A DNA stretch of 64,000 bases from Trichococcus alkaliphilus. GTDB lineage: Bacteria > Bacillota > Bacilli > Lactobacillales > Aerococcaceae. Both the position numbers and the translations under genes were made by a program. How positions within the stretch are numbered: the stretch's first letter is position 1; each line of letters starts with the position of its first letter. The notes beneath the pieces were generated by a model. That model was not told the DNA's origin. It ran no database searches and saw nothing but the letters and a program-made list of their open reading frames with translations. Of the stretch, positions 9,269 to 19,054 are shown in pieces. The stretch is taken from contig NZ_PXZT01000001.1 in assembly GCF_003008695.1 (NCBI RefSeq), forward strand, positions 62,001-126,000, given 5' to 3'.

Positions 9269-9975
9269 GACTTCAGCACCTCTTTAATTTCATTGATTTT
9301 ATTGATCACTTGCTGTTCTTTTTCGTTCAGATCATTGCTTGCTTTTTGCATGCTGTCCAATATGTATTGGCATTTGTCGATTTCGGATAACCATTTTTTG
9401 CGGAAAACTTCATTTTTATTCTGAAGCAGGAAACGGCCGAAGCTGTATTCCAGATCAGTGTAGTTGTCCGGTGTCTCTGCCTTTTCGGCAACGATGATTT
9501 CATAAATCTTTCCGTTTTCTTCCAATATCGTTTCGTCGATGATTTTGTATTGGTGGGCGATCAACCATTCACGCAGTTTCTTTTCTCCATTATTGGGCTG
9601 AAGGATCAACCGTTCCACACCGTCCAATTTATCTTTCAGTCTGCCTTTTTCCAGAATTTTGGAAATCAAGTCCCCACCCATCCCGCAGATGGTGACGACG
9701 TTTATATGATCCGTCGGCTCAATCACATCCATGCCATCGCCAAGTCTGGCGCTGACACGATCGCCGACTCCTGATGTTCTGATCTGTTCCGCTGCCGATT
9801 CGAAGGGGCCTTTCACAACTTCCCCTGCCAATGCGTAACTGATGACCTCGCGCGCTGCCAAAACACAAGGCAGATAAGCGTGATCCGAGCCGATATCGGC
9901 CAATCTGGCATTTTCAGGCACAAAACCTGCGACCGTCTCGAGTCTTACGGATAATTGTTGATTATTCAACCTCAT
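9265..9975 (-). CDS. trmK: tRNA (adenine(22)-N1)-methyltransferase TrmK
   Basis: Rossmann-fold methyltransferase that makes m1A22 in tRNA. The SAM-binding loop is DIGSDHAYLP at residues 27-36; the motif CGMGGDLISKIL and the LQPNNGEKKLREWL block identify the family. A C-terminal coiled coil (about 180-236) is present, as in Bacillus YqfN. ATG has GGAGGG directly upstream. It is followed by nif3 with a four-base overlap. Confidence 0.94.
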   Translation of the reverse strand: MRLNNQQLSVRLETVAGFVPENARLADIGSDHAYLPCVLAAREVISYALAGEVVKGPFESAAEQIRTSGVGDRVSARLGDGMDVIEPTDHINVVTICGMGGDLISKILEKGRLKDKLDGVERLILQPNNGEKKLREWLIAHQYKIIDETILEENGKIYEIIVAEKAETPDNYTDLEYSFGRFLLQNKNEVFRKKWLSEIDKCQYILDSMQKASNDLNEKEQQVINKINEIKEVLKS

Positions 9976-10005
9976 CCCTCCATTTCCATTTTTGCTGATA
10001 GTACT

Positions 10006-10014
10006 ATTTTAGCA
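10006..10014 (-). promoter_or_regulatory. Extended -10 promoter for trmK operon
   Basis: TGCTAAAAT on the minus strand, about 30 bases before trmK and after the rpoD terminator. The -35 is poor. Confidence 0.5.
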
Positions 10015-10070
10015 TAATTCCAATTCATATATCCCATTAATCCTAACATCGTTCCGAAAAATGGCATAAG

Positions 10071-10097
10071 AAAAACCCGAGTGCAATACCTCGGGTT
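10071..10097 (-). terminator. Terminator of dnaG-rpoD
   Basis: Eight-base-pair stem AACCCGAG / CTCGGGTT with an eight-base loop and a following T-rich tail on the minus strand, ten bases past the rpoD stop codon. Confidence 0.88.
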
Positions 10098-10107
10098 AGG
10101 GTGCTTA

Positions 10108-11244
10108 TTACTCAAGAAAATCTTTTAATTGTTTCGAGCGGCTTGGGTGGCGCAGTTTGCGCAACGCTTTCGCTTCGATTTGGCGGATCCGTTCGCGGGT
10201 GACGCCGAATACTTTCCCAACTTGCTCCAATGTCCGCACATTGCCGTCATCAAGGCCGAAGCGCAGACGCAGGACATTTTCCTCGCGGTCGGTCAAAGTG
10301 TCCAACACTTCCTCAAGTTGTTCCTTCAGAAGCGTTTGGGCAGTATGGTCAGCCGGACTCAGGACTTCCTGATCTTCGATGAAATCGCCTAAATGGGAAT
10401 CATCTTCTTCCCCGATAGGGGTTTCCAAGGAAACTGGCTCTTGGGCGATTTTCAGGATTTCTCTGACTTTTTCAGTCGGAAGGTCCATTTCGGCACCAAT
10501 TTCTTCCGGTGTCGGTTCGCGTCCCAGATCCTGCAGCAATTGCCGTTGGATACGGACCAATTTATTGATTGTTTCAACCATATGCACAGGGATACGGATT
10601 GTTCTGGCTTGGTCGGCGATGGCACGGGTGATGGCTTGACGGATCCACCAAGTTGCGTAGGTGGAGAATTTGAACCCTTTGGTGTGGTCAAATTTTTCGA
10701 CAGCTTTCATCAGACCCATGTTCCCTTCCTGGATCAGATCCAAGAATTGCATTCCACGGCCCACATAACGTTTTGCGATGGAAACGACCAGACGCAAGTT
10801 GGCTTCAGCCAATTGTTGTTTCGCTTCCTGATCGCCTTCTTTGATGCGGAGAGCCAAATTGACTTCTTCCTCAGCGTTCAACAAAGGCACACGGCCGATT
10901 TCCTTCAGATACATGCGGACCGGGTCGTTGATTTTCACTCCGGGAGGCACAGCCATCGGGTCTTCTTCTTCATCCTTTTTGGCTGCCGCTGGTTTTTCAG
11001 GCTTCACTGTTTCTTTGGCAAGTTGACGGGCAGTCGGACCGCCGTCTGCGTCTACGACACTGACACCGCCATCTTCCATTTTTTGTATCAGCTTATCCAT
11101 TGCATCCGCGTCCAATTGGAAAGGTGTAGCTATCTTATCGGCCAATTCGTCGTAGAAGACTGACCCCAATAATTTGTGTTCTGCGATCAGCTTTTTGGTT
11201 ACCTGTTCTAACGTGAAACCTTGATCATTTTTTTCGATTGCCAT
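10108..11244 (-). CDS. rpoD: Primary sigma factor RpoD (SigA)
   Basis: Housekeeping sigma factor. In order: a short region 1.1 (about 1-75), an acidic lysine-rich linker, region 1.2 with [15 protein letters not shown], region 2 with the -10-recognition helices [15 protein letters not shown], region 3, and region 4 with the helix-turn-helix [23 protein letters not shown]. The 378-residue length is typical of Firmicutes. It follows dnaG by 26 bases, the conserved macromolecular-synthesis pairing (rpsU is not part of this copy). Confidence 0.98.
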   Translation of the reverse strand: MAIEKNDQGFTLEQVTKKLIAEHKLLGSVFYDELADKIATPFQLDADAMDKLIQKMEDGGVSVVDADGGPTARQLAKETVKPEKPAAAKKDEEEDPMAVPPGVKINDPVRMYLKEIGRVPLLNAEEEVNLALRIKEGDQEAKQQLAEANLRLVVSIAKRYVGRGMQFLDLIQEGNMGLMKAVEKFDHTKGFKFSTYATWWIRQAITRAIADQARTIRIPVHMVETINKLVRIQRQLLQDLGREPTPEEIGAEMDLPTEKVREILKIAQEPVSLETPIGEEDDSHLGDFIEDQEVLSPADHTAQTLLKEQLEEVLDTLTDREENVLRLRFGLDDGNVRTLEQVGKVFGVTRERIRQIEAKALRKLRHPSRSKQLKDFLE

Positions 11245-11270
11245 AAAATGATTCCTCCATTCGATGCGGG

Positions 11271-13148
11271 CTATTTCTTTGTTGCTTTTAATTCTTTTGA
11301 GAGGGAAACGATTTCCAACATGATTGTCTTCAGACGCTCGTTGTCATTTTTCTTTCGGGCTTCCTTCATTTCTGCCTGTTTCTTGGTCAGCTGGTCCTGA
11401 AGGGACGACTTATCCCGGATGATATGGACGAGATCCTGAATTTCCTGATAGGTGACTTCCGAATCCAATTGGAACCATTCAATCTCCGTAATCACATTTT
11501 GAAGAGCTTGATTATTGATGCGGTCCAAAAATTGGTCGATATTCCCGACCAACCCTGTCTGCCTGAAAAACTCTTCATACAGAATGTAGATCGTCTGATA
11601 GTCATCGTGGATGAAATTGAAATCTGCGTCAATCTCATTCAGATACGACCAGACTTCCTCGAAATGAAACAGACGGTAAAGCAGTTGCTTTTCACTTTGC
11701 TCTGCCTGGGTCACTTTGCGTTTGTTCGTGCTTGGATACATTGCATGAGGGGCGGCATCATGCGGCGCGGTTCGCCTGACCGGCTCGCGTTCAGGCCGCT
11801 GCTGAATCACTTCTTGTTGGTATCCCTTCAATTGCTTCTGCAGGATATCTACCGGAATACTGAATTCATCCGCGATATCCTTCATGTAAAGCTCTCTTTC
11901 GATCAGAGAATCCAAGGGAGCCAATGCCTTAAGCATGGTTTCGATATAAGTGATGCGATTTTTTTCGGAATCCAGGTTCAGATTCATCTTGAGGTAGCGT
12001 GAATAGAACTGAATGACTGTTTCCCGGCTGTTTTTCAGTGCTTTAACGAATGACTCCGGACCTTTTTGTTGGATGTATTCATCCGGATCCATGCCTGCTT
12101 CCAGCGGAAAAATCGAGATATCGAAGTGCTTGTTGCGTTCCAATATTTCTATGGCGCGCTTAGTCGCTTCGACACCGGGACGATCGCCATCATAGGCAAT
12201 GACTATTTTATCGGCCGTCTTCGTCAATATCCGGTTCTGTTCATCCGTCAGGCTGGTTCCCATCGAGGCGACGCCATTTTTAACACCCGCTTGCCAAGCG
12301 GATATGACATCCATGTACCCTTCAAAAAGGATCACTTCTGAATGTCTCCGAATTTCACTGCGGGCTTTGTCGAAGTTGAAAAGGAAATCCCGTTTGTTGA
12401 ACAAAAGTGTTTCGGGGCTATTAAGGTATTTTGCTTCATGGTAACCTGTGTCATCCGCAGGGGTAGCCTGCAGAATCCGGCCGGAAAAAGCGACGGTCTT
12501 TCCTTTCGCGTTCCGCAACGGGAAAATGATCCGGGCTGAGAACCGATCGAAAAGTCCGTTTTGGCCTTGCCTATCCGTGAAAATACCACTTTCCTGAAGG
12601 AGTCCTTCATCGAATGCCTTCGCTTTCAGCATTTGAAAGAGCGCCGTCCGATTGGATGGAGAAAAACCTATTTGATATTCTTTCAGTGTCTCCGGCGTGA
12701 AGCCGCGTTCGATCATGTAATCCAGCGCAGCTTGCCCCGTAACGGTATTCATGAGGACCTGATGGTAAAAAGCCGCCGCTTCCTCATGGATTTGGATCAG
12801 TTTTTCTTTCTTCGACTGCAGTGGATTATCCTGCGCATTGTTTTCGTATGAGAAATCCAACTCAATGTTGCTCAATTCGGCTGTCTTAATGACTGCTTCA
12901 ACGAATGAAATACCCTCGACATCCATCAAAAAAGTAAAAACATTCCCTCCTCTTCCGCAGCTGAAACAGTGGAAAATCTGTTTTTCTTCTGCTACAGAAA
13001 AAGAGGGGGTCTTCTCGTCATGGAACGGGCAAAATCCAAAATGATTCTTGCCTCTTTTTTTTAGTTGTACATATTGGCTGACGACATCAACAATATTAGT
13101 TTCGGTTCTGATCTGCGCTAATTTTTCTTCTGAAATACGTTCTGCCAA
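11271..13148 (-). CDS. dnaG: DNA primase DnaG
   Basis: Makes RNA primers at the replication fork with the replicative helicase. The N-terminal CHC2 zinc site is Cys40, His43, Cys61, Cys64 (CPFH, HCFSC). The TOPRIM core has [13 protein letters not shown] near residue 270. The C-terminal helicase-binding domain covers the last 150 residues or so. I start it at a TTG, read as [10 protein letters not shown], with AAGGTGG seven bases upstream. This matches the family N-terminus, whereas in-frame starts further upstream add unrelated sequence lying over the promoter. From TTG the length is 625 residues. Confidence 0.96.
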   Translation of the reverse strand: MAERISEEKLAQIRTETNIVDVVSQYVQLKKRGKNHFGFCPFHDEKTPSFSVAEEKQIFHCFSCGRGGNVFTFLMDVEGISFVEAVIKTAELSNIELDFSYENNAQDNPLQSKKEKLIQIHEEAAAFYHQVLMNTVTGQAALDYMIERGFTPETLKEYQIGFSPSNRTALFQMLKAKAFDEGLLQESGIFTDRQGQNGLFDRFSARIIFPLRNAKGKTVAFSGRILQATPADDTGYHEAKYLNSPETLLFNKRDFLFNFDKARSEIRRHSEVILFEGYMDVISAWQAGVKNGVASMGTSLTDEQNRILTKTADKIVIAYDGDRPGVEATKRAIEILERNKHFDISIFPLEAGMDPDEYIQQKGPESFVKALKNSRETVIQFYSRYLKMNLNLDSEKNRITYIETMLKALAPLDSLIERELYMKDIADEFSIPVDILQKQLKGYQQEVIQQRPEREPVRRTAPHDAAPHAMYPSTNKRKVTQAEQSEKQLLYRLFHFEEVWSYLNEIDADFNFIHDDYQTIYILYEEFFRQTGLVGNIDQFLDRINNQALQNVITEIEWFQLDSEVTYQEIQDLVHIIRDKSSLQDQLTKKQAEMKEARKKNDNERLKTIMLEIVSLSKELKATKK

Positions 13149-13210
13149 ATGTCTCCCACCTTGAAGAAATATCTTCATTTTATAAAAACGCGCATAAAGA
13201 TGCAAATTAG

Positions 13211-13239
13211 ATTTTACCACATCTGCGCAACACATGCAA
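13211..13239 (-). promoter_or_regulatory. Promoter of dnaG-rpoD
   Basis: On the minus strand TTGCAT (13234-13239), 17 bases, then TAAAAT (13211-13216) preceded by TGG, an extended -10. It lies 63 bases before the proposed TTG start of dnaG and supports that start, because the longer reading would begin within or before the promoter. Confidence 0.75.
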
Positions 13240-13266
13240 ATGTTTTTTCAGACGGTCATCAAGCGT

Positions 13267-14541
13267 TCAGCTCTGCTGTTCTCCTTTCAGATTCGGGACT
13301 TTCACAAAAAACAGCAGTATCCCGCCGATCACGAACAGGATGATCAGGGAAAAAACGCCATCCAACGAGTTTCCGGTCAGCTGCGAGATGAGTCCGACTA
13401 TCAGCGGACCGACCACAGCCGCAAATTTCCCGAAGATGTTGTAAAATCCGAAGAATTCGTTCGCTTGCTCTTTCGGAATCAGTTGGCCGAATAAGGATCG
13501 GCTCAACGCCTGCACGCCTCCTTGGGCTGTACCCACGAGCAGAGCCAAAATGATGAATGTCAGCAATGAGTCCAACTGCAAAGCGTAGATGCAGATAAAA
13601 ATATACGTTACAATACCTACAAAAATCATGTTCTTGTTGCCGAACCGTTTGGATGCACGGCCGTAAAGGATGGAGAACGGGAAAGCCACGAACTGGACAA
13701 CCAGCATGACAACGATCAGTTCATTCGAGGAGAGCCCGATATCCGACCCGACCGCAGTCGCCATTTTGAAGATGGTCCCAACCCCATCGATATAGAAGAA
13801 ATAAGCCAACAAAAACAAAAAGGCTTGTCTGTATTCCTTGATGTTCTTCAGCGTTTCCCATAATCTGATGAAACTCTTGCGGATCACACGCGGTTCTTTT
13901 TCGATGTAATAGTTCTGTTTGACATTCTTCCAATAAGGGATGGTGAAGACGAACCACCAAATCGCGGTAAGGATGAAGCCGCCTTTCACGATGCCGCTCG
14001 TGCCCACTGGCAAAATACCTGTCAATTGGAAAAAAATGAAGATGACGAAAGGGATGGAACTGCCGATATAACCCCAGCCGAATCCCGCAGAGGAAATGCG
14101 GTCCATCCGTTCATCGGTCGTCACGTCCATCAAGGAGCCGTCATAGAAGATATTCGCTCCGGAAAAACCGACAACAGACAACATGTACAGTCCCAACAGA
14201 AACAGCCAATTTGCAGCAGGCACAAATACGAACCCGATCGTTGCGAAAATACCGGCCAATGTAAAGCCCGTAAACAGCGGGTTGCGGAAGCCTTTGTAAT
14301 CCGCGACAGCTCCCAGTACAGGCGCAAGCAGCGACACAACAAGCGTAGCGGCCGCATTCGCATAACCCCAATACGCTGTCGAGTCAGCGTCCGTCAATCC
14401 GCCACTTTCCGCAATCGACTTGAAATACAAAGGGAATACTGCCGTTGTGATCATGATGGAGTATGCCGAATTCGCCCAATCCTGCATGATCCAACTTTTT
14501 TCTTCAGTCGTGTAACGGCTTAGCTTTTTTTCAGTTCCCAT
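13267..14541 (-). CDS. MFS permease of the Atg22/UMF1 type (YxiO-like)
   Basis: A 424-residue membrane protein with about twelve membrane segments of the major facilitator superfamily. The N-terminal WIMQDWANSAYS block and the position of acidic and aromatic residues fit the Atg22/UMF1 group, whose substrate in bacteria is unknown. ATG is taken at MGTEKKLSRY with GGGGAGGG upstream; a longer in-frame reading begins inside a hairpin and adds 35 unlikely residues. It stands alone between dnaG and ysxC. Confidence 0.85.
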   Translation of the reverse strand: MGTEKKLSRYTTEEKSWIMQDWANSAYSIMITTAVFPLYFKSIAESGGLTDADSTAYWGYANAAATLVVSLLAPVLGAVADYKGFRNPLFTGFTLAGIFATIGFVFVPAANWLFLLGLYMLSVVGFSGANIFYDGSLMDVTTDERMDRISSAGFGWGYIGSSIPFVIFIFFQLTGILPVGTSGIVKGGFILTAIWWFVFTIPYWKNVKQNYYIEKEPRVIRKSFIRLWETLKNIKEYRQAFLFLLAYFFYIDGVGTIFKMATAVGSDIGLSSNELIVVMLVVQFVAFPFSILYGRASKRFGNKNMIFVGIVTYIFICIYALQLDSLLTFIILALLVGTAQGGVQALSRSLFGQLIPKEQANEFFGFYNIFGKFAAVVGPLIVGLISQLTGNSLDGVFSLIILFVIGGILLFFVKVPNLKGEQQS

Positions 14542-14612
14542 ATTACCCTCCCCTGTCCTATTCGGTTTGACGACAAGCACCTTGTCTATCCCATCATAAC
14601 GAATGAACGAAG

Positions 14613-14647
14613 AATGGGCAACATCCAATAGTAGGATGTTGCCCATT
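14613..14647. terminator. Long perfect hairpin between ysxC and the MFS gene
   Basis: A 14-base-pair perfect stem (14613-14626 with 14634-14647) and a seven-base loop. It lies 20 bases past the ysxC stop codon and is probably its terminator. The better T-run (GTTTTTCTC) is on the plus strand, where no gene leads into it; on the minus strand the tail is CTTCGTTC. Confidence 0.6.
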
Positions 14648-14666
14648 GTTTTTCTCTTGTTTATCT

Positions 14667-15275
14667 CTATTCCTGTGCCGCTTCATCATACTCGGCCAAT
14701 ATTCCCTCAATAAAGGTCCAGGCTTTTTCAAAACCCTCACCCGTCTCCTTTGAGAACATGATCAAAGACTCATCACTTGGAAGATTCAAAGCTTTCTTGA
14801 TGCGGTAGAAATGTTGATTCCATTTCCCCCGCGGTATTTTATCGCATTTGGTGGCGATGACCGAATAAGGAAGATTATAATATTCGATGAAATCCTTCAT
14901 TTGAATATCGTCTTCGGTAGGCTCGTGACGAAAATCGACGATCAAAAAGACATGTCGCAACGTATCCCTTTGTGTGAAGTACGTCTCCAACATTTGGCCC
15001 CATTTCGCCCGTTCCGTTTTCGAAACTTTCGCATAGCCGTAACCCGGAACATCCACAAAATAAAATGAATTATTGATCAAGTAGAAGTTCAAAGTCTGGG
15101 TCTTCCCCGGTTTGCTTGATGTCCGTGCCAACGCTTTGCGATTGATCAGTTTATTGATGAACGATGACTTGCCCACGTTGGACCGTCCCGCCAAAGCGAT
15201 TTCAGCAAAGCCGGTGGTTGGATATTGTTTGGGATCGACCGCGCTCATTACGATTTCCGCATCTTTTACGTGCAT
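14667..15275 (-). CDS. ysxC: Ribosome biogenesis GTPase YsxC (EngB)
   Basis: Essential TrmE-Era-type GTPase involved in late 50S subunit assembly. G1 is GRSNVGKSS near residue 30, G3 VDVPGYG, G4 TKCDK near residue 145. Length 202 is typical. It lies downstream of clpX as in many Firmicutes, but a terminator-like hairpin separates them. Confidence 0.96.
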   Translation of the reverse strand: MHVKDAEIVMSAVDPKQYPTTGFAEIALAGRSNVGKSSFINKLINRKALARTSSKPGKTQTLNFYLINNSFYFVDVPGYGYAKVSKTERAKWGQMLETYFTQRDTLRHVFLIVDFRHEPTEDDIQMKDFIEYYNLPYSVIATKCDKIPRGKWNQHFYRIKKALNLPSDESLIMFSKETGEGFEKAWTFIEGILAEYDEAAQE

Positions 15276-15357
15276 TTATTTCCACTCCTTTTCAAAGCCG
15301 TCTGCAATTGAAACGACGCTTAAAACTATTTCTGCAACCGACTGCCTTGATTATGCG

Positions 15358-15400
15358 AAAAAATCCGGAAATCAGATTGGAAATTGTCTGATTCGCCGGA
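15358..15400 (-). terminator. Terminator of clpX
   Basis: On the minus strand the imperfect stem TCCGG..AATCAGA / TCTGATT..CCGGA is followed by six T residues, 20 bases past the clpX stop codon. Confidence 0.8.
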
Positions 15401-15420
15401 CTTCAAACGCAAGCTCATGT

Positions 15421-16668
15421 TTAGTTGATCTGTTTGCCGTCTTCATCGAACAGCATCGGCGTACCGATGCCGTTCACTATGTTATCCGTTATGACGCACT
15501 TCACGACATCATCTCTGCTAGGGATATCAAACATGATGTCCAACATGATGTTTTCGATGATGGAGCGCAATCCACGGGCACCCGTGTTTCTTTCCAGTGC
15601 CTTTTTGGCGATGGAGCGCAATGCGTCATCTTCGAATACCAATTCGACGCCATCCAACTCAAGTAATTTTTTGTATTGTTTTACCAAGGCATTTTTTGGT
15701 TGTGTCAGAATATGAACCAAATCGTCTTCTGTCAACTTTTCCAACGCAGCCATTATCGGTAAACGACCGATGAATTCAGGGATCAAACCGAATTTCAATA
15801 AATCCTCCGGTATGATCTGCTGCATGATGCTCTTGTCTTCCAAATGTTTGGCTTGAGGTGAGCCGAACCCGATGACTTTCTCGCCAAGACGCTCTTTCAC
15901 GATCGTTTCGATGCCGTCAAAGGCACCTCCAACGATGAACAGGATGTTCGTCGTGTCGATTTGGATGAACTCTTGCTGCGGGTGTTTTCTGCCCCCTTGC
16001 GGCGGAACGTTCGCAACAGTGCCTTCCAAAATTTTAAGCAGCGCTTGTTGAACCCCTTCGCCACTTACGTCTCTTGTGATCGATACATTTTCACCTTTAC
16101 GGGCGATTTTATCGATCTCGTCGATGTAGATGATTCCCCGTTCAGCCCGTTCGACATCAAATTCGGCAGCCTGAAGCAACTTCAAGAGGATATTTTCGAC
16201 ATCTTCCCCAACATAGCCGGCCTCCGTCAAACTTGTCGCGTCTGCAATCGCAAATGGGACATCCAGGATACGCGCCAATGTTTGGCCAAGGAAGGTTTTA
16301 CCCGAACCTGTCGGGCCTATCAAACAAATATTACTTTTTTGTAACTCTACATTATCGTCTTCTGACATCATGCTCATTTGGCCGATACGCTTGTAGTGAT
16401 TATAGACCGCTACAGACAGCGTCCGTTTGGCTTTTTCTTGGCCAATCACATATTCGCCCAAAATCTTTTGGATTTCCTGCGGTTTTGGCACCTCGGTGAA
16501 TACCGCTTCGCTTGGCGCATAGATCTCTTCTTCGATGATCTCTTTGCATAGATCTACACACTCGTTACAAATATATACATCCGGCCCCGCAATAATCTTT
16601 TTCACTTGGTCCTGAGATTTTCCGCAGAATGAACAATGTATTGTCCCGACACTTTCATCATGGAACAC
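15421..16668 (-). CDS. clpX: ATP-dependent Clp protease ATP-binding subunit ClpX
   Basis: AAA+ unfoldase that feeds ClpP. The N-terminal zinc-binding domain has Cys12, Cys15, Cys34 and Cys37. Walker A is GPTGSGKT, Walker [10 protein letters not shown], and the pore and sensor motifs are in place. I prefer the GTG start, read as [12 protein letters not shown], with GGAGGAG seven bases upstream. It agrees with the usual family N-terminus. An ATG two codons earlier is too close to that Shine-Dalgarno sequence. Length is 415 residues. It follows tig, the order seen in Firmicutes, with a hairpin between. Confidence 0.96.
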   Translation of the reverse strand: MFHDESVGTIHCSFCGKSQDQVKKIIAGPDVYICNECVDLCKEIIEEEIYAPSEAVFTEVPKPQEIQKILGEYVIGQEKAKRTLSVAVYNHYKRIGQMSMMSEDDNVELQKSNICLIGPTGSGKTFLGQTLARILDVPFAIADATSLTEAGYVGEDVENILLKLLQAAEFDVERAERGIIYIDEIDKIARKGENVSITRDVSGEGVQQALLKILEGTVANVPPQGGRKHPQQEFIQIDTTNILFIVGGAFDGIETIVKERLGEKVIGFGSPQAKHLEDKSIMQQIIPEDLLKFGLIPEFIGRLPIMAALEKLTEDDLVHILTQPKNALVKQYKKLLELDGVELVFEDDALRSIAKKALERNTGARGLRSIIENIMLDIMFDIPSRDDVVKCVITDNIVNGIGTPMLFDEDGKQIN

Positions 16669-16862
16669 AATCATTCTCCTCCCTATATACTTACTTTCCG
16701 ATCCAGCAGAACTTACCAGGATCCGCCAATTGTTGTGGCGCGGTGACCCTGACCGCTTTCGAACGGTTTACATCTTAACACAGAAAGGAAAAATTGAAAA
16801 AGAATATGATTCGTTTACCTTGTGGGGTTACAGCCCGAATATATCCCTGAATATAAACAGAT

Positions 16863-16891
16863 GGGACACTGACTATGGAAGACAATGTCCC
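16863..16891 (-). terminator. Probable terminator of tig
   Basis: On the minus strand GGGACATTG pairs with CAGTGTCCC (one G-U), loop 11 bases, then ATCTGTTTATATT. The T-run is weak. The rest of the 16675-16918 gap shows no gene; a TGTTAAGAT extended -10 on the minus strand near 16773-16781 could serve clpX. Confidence 0.55.
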
Positions 16892-16918
16892 GATCTCTTT
16901 ATTCTATTTCAACTTTTC

Positions 16919-18199
16919 TTATTCTTCGATTGCTGAATCAGTGATGATGCTCATCGCTTTCTTCATTTGGATGTCGTTAGTCAACATATCAGGGCTGACC
17001 AATCCACGGACACGGTCTGCATCCATGTTGTATTGTTTTGCTAATTCTTCGATTTCTGCAGCGACTTCTTCTTCAGAAACGACGATGTTTTCATCTTTGA
17101 TGATTTGTTCCAATACTAGTGATGTTTTCGTGCGTACATCAGCATCAGATTCCATTTGGACGTGCAAGTCTTTCTCTGTAGTACCTGTGATTTGGTAGTA
17201 CAATTCAGGAGAGATCCCTTGACGTTGCATATCATTCAGGAATAGATCCATTTGACGGTGCACTTCATCGTGAACCATTACGTGCGGCAATTCAACGATT
17301 TCAGCATTGTCCACTGCTTGTCTCAAAGCCAGATCCTGAACTGCTTCATCAGCTGCAGCCGTTTTGCTTTCTTCCAATTCCCTGCGGATTTTAGCTTTCA
17401 ATTCGTCCAATGACGCTACTTCTTCGTCGACATCTTTTGCGAATTCGTCATCCAAAGCAGGTAATTGTTTTGTCTTGATTTCGTGTACGATTACTTTAAA
17501 CGTAGCTTCTTTTCCTTTAAGATCTTCAGCTTGATAATCTTCAGGGAAAGTCACGACAACTTCTTTTTCTTCTCCAGCTTTAACGCCGACCAATTGTTCT
17601 TCGAAACCTGGGATGAATTGATTAGATCCCAACTCTAAAGAATGGTTTTGATCTTTGCCGCCTTCAAAAGCCACACCGTCAACGAATCCTTCGTAGTCGA
17701 TTACAGCTGTGTCGCCAAGTTCTGCGCCTTCTTCTTTAAGGACTAATTCAGCTTGACGCTCTTGTTTTTCTTTCAAGTTGTTTTCTACATCCTCATCTGT
17801 AACGACGCGGTCTTGTTTTTCAACTTTAAGATTTTTGTATTCTCCAAGCTTCACTTCAGGTTTCACTGTAACTTCAGCAGCGATGACCCAAGGTTGGCCT
17901 TTTTCCATGCTCTTGATGTCAATTTTTGGTTGAGAAACAGGATCCAATCCAGCTTCTTCGATAGCTTGTGAATAAGCATCAGGCAAAGCGCCATTCAATG
18001 CATCTTCGAATAAAGACTCTTCACCATAGATATTGTTGAATACGTGACGAGGAACTTTACCTTTACGGAATCCAGGAACGGAAACGTTCTTTTTCACTTT
18101 GTTGAAGACCTTATCCATTTCTTGTTTGATGATTTCTTCTGAAATTTCAAATGTTAAGACACCATCGTTAGTGCCTGTTTTTTCCCAGTTTGCAGTCAT
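16919..18199 (-). CDS. tig: Trigger factor
   Basis: Ribosome-bound chaperone and prolyl isomerase that meets nascent chains. The N-terminal ribosome-binding domain carries GFRKGKVPRHV (about 43-53). The FKBP-type isomerase domain covers about 150-245 with GDTAVIDYEGFVDG and FIPGFEEQLVGVKAGEE. The helical C-terminal domain follows. Length 426 is normal and ATG has GGAGG upstream. It reads divergently from recU. Confidence 0.97.
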   Translation of the reverse strand: MTANWEKTGTNDGVLTFEISEEIIKQEMDKVFNKVKKNVSVPGFRKGKVPRHVFNNIYGEESLFEDALNGALPDAYSQAIEEAGLDPVSQPKIDIKSMEKGQPWVIAAEVTVKPEVKLGEYKNLKVEKQDRVVTDEDVENNLKEKQERQAELVLKEEGAELGDTAVIDYEGFVDGVAFEGGKDQNHSLELGSNQFIPGFEEQLVGVKAGEEKEVVVTFPEDYQAEDLKGKEATFKVIVHEIKTKQLPALDDEFAKDVDEEVASLDELKAKIRRELEESKTAAADEAVQDLALRQAVDNAEIVELPHVMVHDEVHRQMDLFLNDMQRQGISPELYYQITGTTEKDLHVQMESDADVRTKTSLVLEQIIKDENIVVSEEEVAAEIEELAKQYNMDADRVRGLVSPDMLTNDIQMKKAMSIITDSAIEE

Positions 18200-18258
18200 T
18201 TACTTTCCTCCAAAAATCTTGATTTTATTGCAATTAATTTGATATTGCACACTCTCCA

Positions 18259-18287
18259 ATACTACACTAGAAAAGCGGTGTTGTAAA
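18259..18287 (-). promoter_or_regulatory. Promoter of tig
   Basis: On the minus strand TTTACA (18282-18287), 17 bases, TAGTAT (18259-18264), 60 bases before the tig start. Both boxes are close to consensus. Confidence 0.7.
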
Positions 18288-18392
18288 CAAAAAGTGCTTA
18301 ATTATTCCGTATTCATGCAAAAAATGTGCCCGCTATCAACGCTTTGACCTTCGATTTTAATGCTTTCTTAGATTTCTTTCAGCATATGTTTT

Positions 18393-18401
18393 TGGTATAA
18401 T
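18393..18401 (+). promoter_or_regulatory. Extended -10 promoter for recU-ponA
   Basis: TGGTATAAT, a perfect extended -10, lies 22 bases before the recU start. The -35 is weak. It reads away from tig. Confidence 0.65.
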
Positions 18402-18423
18402 CATTCAATGGGGGTGATCGTCA

Positions 18424-19038
18424 GTGGCCGTAAATTATCCGAACGGCAAAAAGTTCCATGCCGAGTCGCATATACCGAAAACTGCAAAGAGGAAAGACTT
18501 CGTATACAGCAACCGGGGAATGACGCTTGAAGAAGAGATCAACAGCAGCAATGAGCATTACCTTTCATCAGGCAAAGCCGTCATCCATAAAAAGCCGACG
18601 CCTATCCAAGTCGTCAAAGTGGATTACCCCAAAAGAAGCGCAGCCGTCATAAAAGAAGCCTATTATCGGCAGTCCTCCACTACCGACTACAATGGCGTCT
18701 ACAAAGGGCTATACCTGGACTTTGAGGCCAAAGAAACAAAAAATAAGACAGCCATACCTTTGAGCAACTTCCACGAGCACCAGATTGTCCACATGAAAAG
18801 GTGTATCCAACAGCAAGGAATCACGTTCGTACTGATCCGGTTTTCCTGCTTTAACCGCGTTTTCTTACTGAACAGTTCCTATCTGATTGACTTTTGGGAG
18901 AATACATTGAATAATGGCCGTAAATCGATTCCATTGGCTTTTATTGAGGACAATGGGATCGAAGTGGCATACGGATTCAATCCCCGACTGGATTATCTGG
19001 ATGCAGTGGATAAAATGCTTGAACGCACTATCAAATAA
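18424..19038 (+). CDS. recU: Holliday junction resolvase RecU
   Basis: Gram-positive Holliday junction endonuclease that also modulates RecA and partners RuvAB (ruvAB is at 60.6-62.3 kb). The conserved start NYPNGKKF, the GMTLEEEINSSNEHYL segment and the catalytic block DFEAKETKNKTAIPL near residue 100 identify it. The start is GTG with GGGGGTGA upstream. Length 204 is normal. It precedes ponA by 16 bases, an order conserved with Bacillus. Confidence 0.96.
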   Translation: MAVNYPNGKKFHAESHIPKTAKRKDFVYSNRGMTLEEEINSSNEHYLSSGKAVIHKKPTPIQVVKVDYPKRSAAVIKEAYYRQSSTTDYNGVYKGLYLDFEAKETKNKTAIPLSNFHEHQIVHMKRCIQQQGITFVLIRFSCFNRVFLLNSSYLIDFWENTLNNGRKSIPLAFIEDNGIEVAYGFNPRLDYLDAVDKMLERTIK

Positions 19039-19054
19039 TTAAGAGGTGAACCAC

